Shown here: piece after piece, positions 12,889 through 21,900 of the stretch | Layout: each line of letters begins with the position of its first letter | Numbering within the stretch: the stretch's first letter is position 1 | NCBI RefSeq assembly: GCF_027409185.1 | Contig: NC_084463.1 | Coordinates: 157,829,869-157,893,868 of the forward strand | DNA: 64,000 nucleotides | Direction: 5' to 3' | Origin: Cynocephalus volans | Lineage: Eukaryota > Chordata > Mammalia > Dermoptera > Cynocephalidae | Program-made: the position numbers and the translations under genes | The notes under the pieces: generated by a model | Seen by the model: only the letters and a program-made list of their open reading frames with translations | What the model was told of the DNA's origin: nothing | Databases searched by the model: none

Positions 12889-15867
12889 TAGATGATCGGT
12901 AAGGGGGTCTTAACCCTTGACTTGGTGTTGTCAGCACCACGCTCTCCCAAGTGAGCTAACCAGCCATCCCTATATAGGGATCCGAACCCGTGGCCCTGGT
13001 GCTATCAGCACCACACTCTCCCAAGTGAGCCACGGGCCAGCCCCTCAGAAGATATTTTGAATGACTAGCATTGGTTATATGTATCATTGCACTACTTGAA
13101 GAAGAAAAACAAGTCTAAATCAGTGTTTTGTTGGCTTTACATATGCTTCTTAAAGTACAATTTTTGAATTAAATGAAAAATTGAAAAAAATTTTCAATAT
13201 TAAGTATTAATGTAAAAGATTGTTGAAGACAAACCTGTGATAATGGAACTAACGTGGTTGTTAAATGAAAGACTTATAAGCAAGAAGTTCGACCAAGAAT
13301 ACAGAAGAATTCTGTGTAACAGGTACAGCTCATATTTTGAATTTGTTTCTAGGATACTTGACCTCAACTGTGCCAACAGCAATGATGCTTTGGAACAATA
13401 CAGTAATTAAATACAGTATTTTCTATATATGCCCAAAGATGGAACATATTGATTAGACTCATGTTTGACCTTATAACAAGTCTCAGACACATCATGGGAA
13501 TACCAACTAAATGCTGTTGAAGTAATTAAGTTGAATTTAGATAAGAAGAGTTAAGCAAAACCACAGAGGATCCTCAAAGAGCAAATCATGACTTTAACAG
13601 AAAGTGAAATTAATTTGAATTTTGTGCTACCTACAATTTTTTAGTATTAAGTATTGATTTCTATTAGTAAGCTTAATAAAAGCTTAAGAACAACAACAAA
13701 AAAGATCTAAGTTGGGCTATTTCACTATTATAAGGATTTTTTAAATTTTTTTTTAATTTAGAGAAATGAAAACCAAAACTACATTGGAAATATACAACAA
13801 AAATGATGTTCCAGTGAAATGTAAGGAAATTGAAACTAGGGAATGAAAATATTTCCTAACTTGAAGAGGATTCATGTACAAATAATCCCCAAACCAGTTT
13901 CTGTAGAGACTGTTTTTCTGCTTGTTATGAGTACAGTATCATTTAAGGAGAGATATGAGCAAAATCTAACAAGATACTGCTATTTTCAATTTTTTTAATG
14001 ATATACTAGCATTGAAATGTAAAAGAAGAACTTATCTACATGGGTCTAGATACTGCTTAAGAGGTAATGAAAATGACTATCGGAAGTTATATATTTGATC
14101 AAATTAAAACATTTAATAATACCTTCTGTGATAACAGTTTATCATATATAAACCCGTGTAGTATTTGAATGTGATAATGTAAAAATCAAGATTCATTTCC
14201 AAATCTAAGTATTGCTTTAAGAATTTTATTGGTAATTCCAGCTGCTACTGCTTCAACAAAGTGAAGCTTCTCCTAATTAAAATTAATTAAAACTCCAGAA
14301 AGATTGTCTTATTTGGCATTTTGTCAACAGAATTCATGTTCTGTGAAAATGTTGAGTATGGAACATACACAGTGTTCCCTGAAATGAGGATAAAAAGAAT
14401 AATTTTATGGAATAAATACATAATAATTTATGAATTATATATGTGTGTGTATCCTTTTTTCCACTCATCCATCATCACCAGCTGATCAACAAATGATCGA
14501 AGTGTGCACAATAATAACAATAAAATAAGTCATCACTGATAGCTTGTCGACTTTCAGTCATGAAAACCATAGCTTTTACAGTATTTTTCAAGATAAAACT
14601 GTATGGAGGTTCCTAAAGAAATTAAAAATAGGTCTACCATATGACCCAGCCATCCCTTTTCTGAGTATATACCCAAAGGAAATGGAATCATCACTTGTAA
14701 ACATACCTGCACTCTCATGTTCACTCCAGCATTATCCACAGTGGTGAAAAGATGGAAACAAGGTATCAACAGATGAGTGGTAGAGAGATTTGTGATGTAT
14801 GTATACAATGGAATGTTATTCAGCTTTAAGAAAAAAGGAGGCCCTGCTATTTGTAACAACATGGATGAACCTAGAGGACCTTGTGCTAAGTGTAAAAGCC
14901 AGACTGAAAACTACTGCATGATCTCACTTAACTGTGGAATCGTAAAAGGAAAAAAAAAAACAAGACAAAACAAAAAAAAATGAGAAGAAACAGAAGAGAA
15001 TGGCAGTTACCAGGGGATGGAGATGGGGGAATGGGTGAAATGGGAAGATGTGGATCATAGGGTACAAAGTTGAAGTTACATATGTATAAGTCTAGAGATC
15101 TAATGTACAATGTGAGGAGTATACTTAATATTGTTGTGTATTGGAAATTTGCTAAGAATAGATTTTAGGTACTCTTACCACAAAAAAAAAAGTAACTGAG
15201 GTCATGGGTGCGTTATTTTGGTTAACTGTAGTAATCATTTCACTATGTATATGTATATAAAAACATGTACACCTTAAATACATACAGTTAACCCTTGAAC
15301 AACGTGGCGGGGCCAGGGTTAGGGGCATGAACACCCCCTGATCCCTGTTGAAAATTCAAGTAATAACTTTCCCTGGGTTGTGGCTGCATATCCAGAGCCC
15401 CTCGTGCTGGGGAGTGGGGGCTGCTGCATCCTTACTTAAGTAGTAGTTAAGTACTTTACTAATAGCCTACTGTTAGGAATGCTACTCAACTGTTTAGTTA
15501 GGTGACCCACACAATTCAAACCCATTGTTCAGGGGTTTGTTGTATATAAGAAAAATATTTTTCAAGGTACATTTTCCATAGTTAGAGGATAGAACATATT
15601 TGTCACTTCTACATATTTTAAACTTATGGTATGTGGACCTCCACTTGTGTTTGTATTTGTGCCCTGGCCCCTTGCAAGTGTTAGTGGGGGGCCCACCACC
15701 AGCAATGACTGGGAGTACCTTCCTCCTTATCTGACAGGTGAAGGGTGACATTGGTACTTTAACCTGTTATTCCCTGACTGTTAATGAGTTTGAGCATTTT
15801 GCATTTGTTTGTGGGTGATTCTTTGCTATGCATTTGCCTGTGTTTGTCCCCTTCTTATCAGTCTGTG

Positions 15868-15901
<34 letters not shown>

Positions 15902-18900
15902 AAAATCTGTTTTGATTTTGCTTTTACTTTCTTTATGGTATTTTTGTTATATAAAAGATTTTTATTTTTTTGTAATCAAAATGCCTTTATACCTTGTGAG
16001 AATAGAAACTCAAAACATATTCCCCACCTTGAGAAGATCCCTAGATTTTCTTGAAAGATTTTTTTAAGGTTTTTTTTTGTTATTAATCAACACATAATAA
16101 TTATAAATAATTATGGGGTACAGTGTGATGTTTCAGTACATGTATACATTGTGTAATGATGAAATCCAAGTAATTAGAATATACATTACCTCAAATACTT
16201 GTTATTTCTTTATGGTGAGAACATTCAAAATCTTCTCTTCTAGTTACAAGATGTTGTTTTATGTTTTATATTTAGGTCTTTAGCCATTTGGAATTAGTTT
16301 TTGTGATGATGAACGGTAGGGCTCCTGTTTTCTTCTGCATAGAATGCCAAATTCCTCTTTCTAGCTACTATTCAGTCTCTTCATGTGATTGCCTAACATC
16401 AAGCTTATACCCAGAACTGGATTTTTTATTTCCCCACTCCACCCCACGCATCCACACACACACCAACAACAAAACAAAACAAAACAAACAAAACAACCTA
16501 TTCCTAACAGTCTTCCACATTTCAATAAATGCTTCTTATATCCTTTCAGTTGCTGAGGCCAAAAGCCTTAGGGTCTTTTGTGATTTCTCTCTCTCACATC
16601 CATTTCACCTGCAAATTTTATCAGCCTAACTTTCACAATGTCCCAAGTCCAGCCTACTGCTCACCCTCTCTGCTGAAACCACCCTAACACAAACCACCAT
16701 CTCCTCAAGCCTCCTAACTGCTGTCTGTTTCTACTTTTGACTCCCTCAGTCAACTTCGCACCATAGCCAGAATAATTCTTTTAAGGTAAACTTTTAATAG
16801 AAGGATAAACATGCATTCAGAAGTACACAAATCATACATGTGCACCTTGAAGAATTTTCACCGTGAACACACCCATGTAATCAGCACCCAGGTCAGGAAA
16901 CAGGAGGTTGCCAGGAGCTCCCCACCATGCCCCCTTCTGTTCAGCACCCTCCCCCTGAAGTGACCACTTACCCAACTTACATAGATGAGTGCTGCCTGTT
17001 TTTTCACTTTGTTTAAGTGGGATCATGTAGTACACACTTTTTTGGCCTGCCTCTCAACATTATACTTCTGAGATTTGTCCATTTGTTGGAATAGTTCGTT
17101 CTCATTGCACTATAGTATTCCATCTCATTAAGATACCACAGTTTATCTACTCGACCTGTGGTGGACATTTGTGTTTGCAGTTTGGGATTACAGTAGTCCT
17201 CCTTTATCTCTGTTTTCACTTTTCAGGGTTTCAGTTACCATCAACTGCTGTTTGGAATTTTGAAAGAAGACCACATTCACATAACTTTTATTACAGTATA
17301 TTGTTATAATTGTCCTATTTTATTATTAGCTATTGTTAATCTTTTACTGTGCCTAATTTATAAGTTAATCTTTATCATAGGTAATAGGTATGTATACATG
17401 GGAAAAACATGTATAGGGTTCAGTACTATCCAAGGTTTCAGGCACTCACTGGGGGTCTTGGAACATATCCCCCAAGAATAAGGGGGGACCACTGTATAAC
17501 AAATGGTGATACTGTGAACACTTTTGTACACTTTTTTTGGTGAACGTATGTCCACATTTTTGATGGACAAATATACAGATGTATAATTGCTGAGTCGTCC
17601 AGTATGCTTATGTTCAGCTTTAGCAGATATTGCCAAATAGTTTTCCAAAGGGGTTGTACCAGTTTACACTTCCAGCAGTATTGAAGGAGAATTCTAGTTC
17701 CTGCACATCCTTACCAAGGCTTGATATCATGTCTTTTTCATATTAGCCATCACAGTGGGTGGCGATAGTGGTAAGAATGATTAAATTTTAAAAATAACTC
17801 AGATTGTGACACTTCTCAGCTCAAACTGCCCAGTGTCCTCCCATCTCACTCAGAATAAAAGCCTTAACAGTGGCCTGAAAGTGGGATGATCGTATGATTT
17901 AATGTTCAAACTGGGACTTATTTTTGAGAGTTAAAGGAACACTGTTAATAATTAAGCTAAGACAACAGGCATAAATTTGGACTGTAATCAGGATGGGTAA
18001 TCAGGATATATGATCATCCTGGGTAATCAGGATGTATGATGACTGCACTTGTTAGAGCCTTCATGATCTGGCCCCTGGCCATCCCTCTGACCTTCATCCT
18101 ACCATTCTCTCCCTCATTTTATTCTCTCCAGCCACAGTGACCCCATTCATGAACATGGCAAGCATGTTTCTGCTTCAGGAACACTCTTCCCCAGCAATCA
18201 GCGTGATGTCCCCTTGCTCCCTTTAGAGGCACCATATAAAACACCTCCCCCACCATCACCCTACCATTACGCTGCTCTATTCTTCTCCTTAGTTTTCATT
18301 GCCACCTGAAATTTTTATTGCTCTATTACTATCACCCTCTGCCCCAGTGCAAACTCCACGGGAGAAGGGACTTTGTCCACTTAGTTTACTGTTGTGTCCC
18401 AGCACTTAAAACAGTGCCTCAAATATAGTTCATTATAGAATCTGGGTGGTGGGTATATGAGTGTCAGTGTACAATTTCTTCAACTTTTTTATTTGAAAAT
18501 TCATAATAAAATTTGGGGGGGAGCGGAATTAATTTATTTGATCTTCACAACAGCCCCTTGAAACAGGTACTCAAAGTCGGGTGCGAGGACAGGCAGCACC
18601 AGCGACACCTGGAAGGTTGTCAGAAGTGCAGGATCTTGGGTCCCACCCTGTATCTACCAACTTATTTCTTCCTTTTTTTTTTTTTCTTGGTGGCAGCTTC
18701 AGCACCTTGGGGGATGGACCCAGGGACCGAAGAGATTCTTATGCAGACCAAAGTTTGAGATGCATTCTATTATTTTATCCCTATTTTGTAGATAAGAACA
18801 GTGAGATAGGAATAAAACTTAACTAAGGACACACAGAATATGGTGGTGTTGGGATTGGATATACTCTTAAAGTGGAGATCTGAAGGAACGTCTTACAAAT

Positions 18901-21900
18901 CTACCTGTAACTAATATGTAGATAAGAAGCATACAGGCTTTCTTTGCCATTTTCATGAGTCTAGAATGTTGGAAACAAAGTGCCCAATTTGCCCTTAACA
19001 TATAATGTGGGGATTTAAATGGTTTTAAGTTACACCATTGGCTGTGGGAGTGTTTCCCATCTTCAGCCTGTCACTTTTTTCTGTTTATTTTTGGCAGAAA
19101 CTTGGGAACCGTGGGTGCTGTTGCCTTGGACCGCAAAGGAAACGTAGCTTATGCAACCTCTACAGGCGGTATCATTAATAAAATGGTTGGCCGAGTTGGG
19201 GACACACCGTGTATAGGTAGGACTGAGAGACGGCTCCTGCCCTTCTCCTTTCCTTCCCTGTCATCAGGTTTTCCTCGTTTTCTGTTCTTCACCCCGCTGT
19301 CCTTTTCTTCCCTTTCTTCCTTTCTTCATTTCCTTTCTCCTGTTGGTGGCAGCTTCAGAATTTCTGGAGTCGCAGTTGGGTTGGAAGGCGTTGTTCAGGG
19401 CACTTCTTTGAAAGGATATTTGTGTCTGGTAGGCACTCTGTTTTTCCTAGATTGCATGCTTTTTAGGGACTACTTGGGAGAGTAATGGAAATGGGGATGC
19501 TAAAGTGCCCCCAAGCTACCCTGCAGTGCCTCTGTCTTCTCTTTAGCCCTGGTTTCAGGATCTGTAGACTTACTCGCAGAGTACGTGAAACCTCTTCGCA
19601 GGTGTGTGTTCAAATTAATGATCTTAGGAAGCTGAGAATTTAAGTTTGCAGTTATAGATTTGAGTAGCATGAAAGTGACACACTTCTACAGAAATATCAC
19701 AGATTGAAATGTTCTTTGCCTCAACACTGAAGCACATTAGCTCATTCCCAGGAGTGCGTGAGTGGCAGGGTGGGGGTGGTTGTGAATGTTTCACTCTGTG
19801 CAGACTATCAGACCTTCCTTGTGGAAATCACCACTAGCGCCTGCAGATGGTTGAAGTTCTGAGAAACAGCTCAACTGTTCCACATGTCCAAAAGAGCAGC
19901 GTATACTTGCAGTGGGAAACTAACCGTACCCTCCCTTTTTAATTTGTTGCTCTAATCTTTAATAATAATCTACGCTCTTGATGATTCTTGATACTCTTTA
20001 TTTTGTCATGAACTCAGATTAGACACTCGAAGCTTCTCTAAAGAGTAGAGGCCTGATAGCCTCACTCCCCTGAAATATGAAATAGTCTGCCTTTCTTTCC
20101 TCCTTAGCAAAAATCCTGCCTAAATATTTCTGCCCAGATAGTGCAGTTTGCCTCTGGCTGGGTTCAGACCAGGCTACAGGACCTCCCCAGTCATATCCTA
20201 CAAACTAATCTTGAACTTATTGGGTTACAATAGCAGAGTCTTGAAAGAGAAAAGGTACAGCATAAATTCTCAGAAGTCATTGTCTTGGTTATGAGCAGTA
20301 AGTGTGCTCTGCTTGGCCTTTCTGATGAGTCCTCCCCTGGGAGTGCACCAGCTGGCCACAGGGACCCTGCACGGACAGTCAGACGGGGCAGTGTTGGGGG
20401 TCCTTCACAGTCCTGCTACCTATGCCAGGACCACTTTTTGAGCCGCCGTGGCCTTTTGTGGTCCTAGAATAACTGAAAAGAAAACAAAGTCTTGGCTACT
20501 TCCAAATATTAGGGCCTGATTGACACCATGGGATCTAGCCAGTTCATCCCACAGCAGAAGCTTACAAGAAAAAGGAAAAATGCCTTTCCTGATTGCAATA
20601 GTTCACATTCCCTACCCAGCCTCAGCTCCCTCCAGAACCAGGGGATCATCTGCCTTTGAGAACTCTTGGAACCTTGTACATTCAGTGCAACTTCTCAACT
20701 CTTGAGTCCTTTCCCCACATCCAGCATCAATAAAGAAGGTAAATGTCAATCATATGATGCTTCTGTATCAACTAGGGGGAGAGTAAAGGTGAACCCAAGG
20801 CTAAAGGACTCTAGGGCTGTAGCCGTGGGTGAACAGATACGGAATGATGGAGAGAAGGCTAAAAGGTTGCTCAATCCTGGACCAAAATAAGGAAGAAATC
20901 GTATCTAAGCTTGAGTTCCAGACCCCACTTAAGTGGATAGCCCAGAATAGTTCCCTCAGGTCCAATTAAGCTGTCCTCAACAAGTAGAACTGCCCTCCGA
21001 ATCACTGGACAGTATGTATGCAGGTTAGGTTTGGAGGTATCAGTTTCCCCAAAGTTATTTGAATGTGGTGGCCTTTGTAGTGATCCATACAGCACAGTCA
21101 CATGGTATTCTTTTTCTTCATAGTGTGTGGTGTGGGGAGGAGACAGGGAGAGGGGTGCCTTCCTCGAGCAAGATGGGATGGATATGCTTTGGGGCAAGGA
21201 GGTGCTGTCCTGATGTAGCTGTTCTGTGAAAGGTCAGGCCTACGTCCCCTAAGACTCCCCTCGTTCTCCTGGTTTCCAGGGTATTTACACTGTGCTGACT
21301 AGTCCATCTTTGCATCCACAGGTCATGGCTACTAATCTGACCTTTGTCTATACTCCAGCACTCTGGGATTTAACGTTTATGTAGCATTAAACTTGTAATG
21401 TGTGTTCGAATTTCTTGATTGTTGCTGCTCAATTAGAACCAATCATCTTTTTGAGCAGGATCAGGAGGTTATGCTGACAATGACATTGGAGCCATTTCAA
21501 CCACAGGGCACGGGGAAAGCATCCTGAAGGTGAATCTGGCCAGACTCACTCTCTTCCACATAGAACAAGGTACACAGAACATAGAATAGTTCATCACTTG
21601 TGAAGACAAGTATATAAAAGCTATTTGCTAAGTAGATGGAGAAGTATATGAAACCCTTTCTTGTTTGCGACAAATGTTGCTTTCAGGTGTTAACAGTTTA
21701 TTTTGACTCTTTCCACCTTGTTAGGATGTGGCATAGGAGCGCATTTATTTATTTATTTATTTATTTATTTTGCCTTTTTTTTTCGTGACCGGCACTCAGC
21801 CAGTGAGTGCACCAGCCATTCCTATATAGGATCCGAACCCGCGGCGGTAGCGTCGCCGCGCTCACAGCGCCACCCTCTCCCGAGTGCGCCACGGGCTCGG

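Larger units (their letters stand above)
11890..14340 (+). pseudogene. degenerate ZMYM-like / hAT-family transposase gene relic in ASRGL1 intron
   Basis: Frame-shifted fragments appear in colinear order. A lysine-rich start ([11 protein letters not shown], 11,890) comes first. [13 protein letters not shown] (about 12,474) and [19 protein letters not shown] (about 12,622-12,680) follow, the latter typical of the DUF4371 region of hAT/ZMYM1-like proteins. Next are [12 protein letters not shown] (12,703), a [10 protein letters not shown] motif (13,236) and, at 14,196, [19 protein letters not shown] running into SFS..LKLIKT, the hAT C-terminal dimerisation domain. Many stops and frameshifts lie between, and two dimeric SINEs interrupt it, so it is dead. 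No MYM zinc fingers are visible, so it is more likely a relic of an autonomous hAT-type element than a copy of a cellular ZMYM gene. Terminal inverted repeats were not found. The end is approximate. Confidence 0.75.
16560..18430 (-). mobile_element. L2 LINE relic, opposite strand, split by two later insertions
   Basis: Reverse-complement L2 text runs from about 16,560 to 16,785. It continues at 17,800 (CTCAAACTGCCCAGTGTCCT) and again after 18,048 (CATGATCTGGCCCCTGGCC), through CTCCACGGGAGAAGGGAC to near 18,430. The gaps are filled by an L1 fragment (16,788-17,795) and a small repeat (17,885-18,048). Confidence 0.75.
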
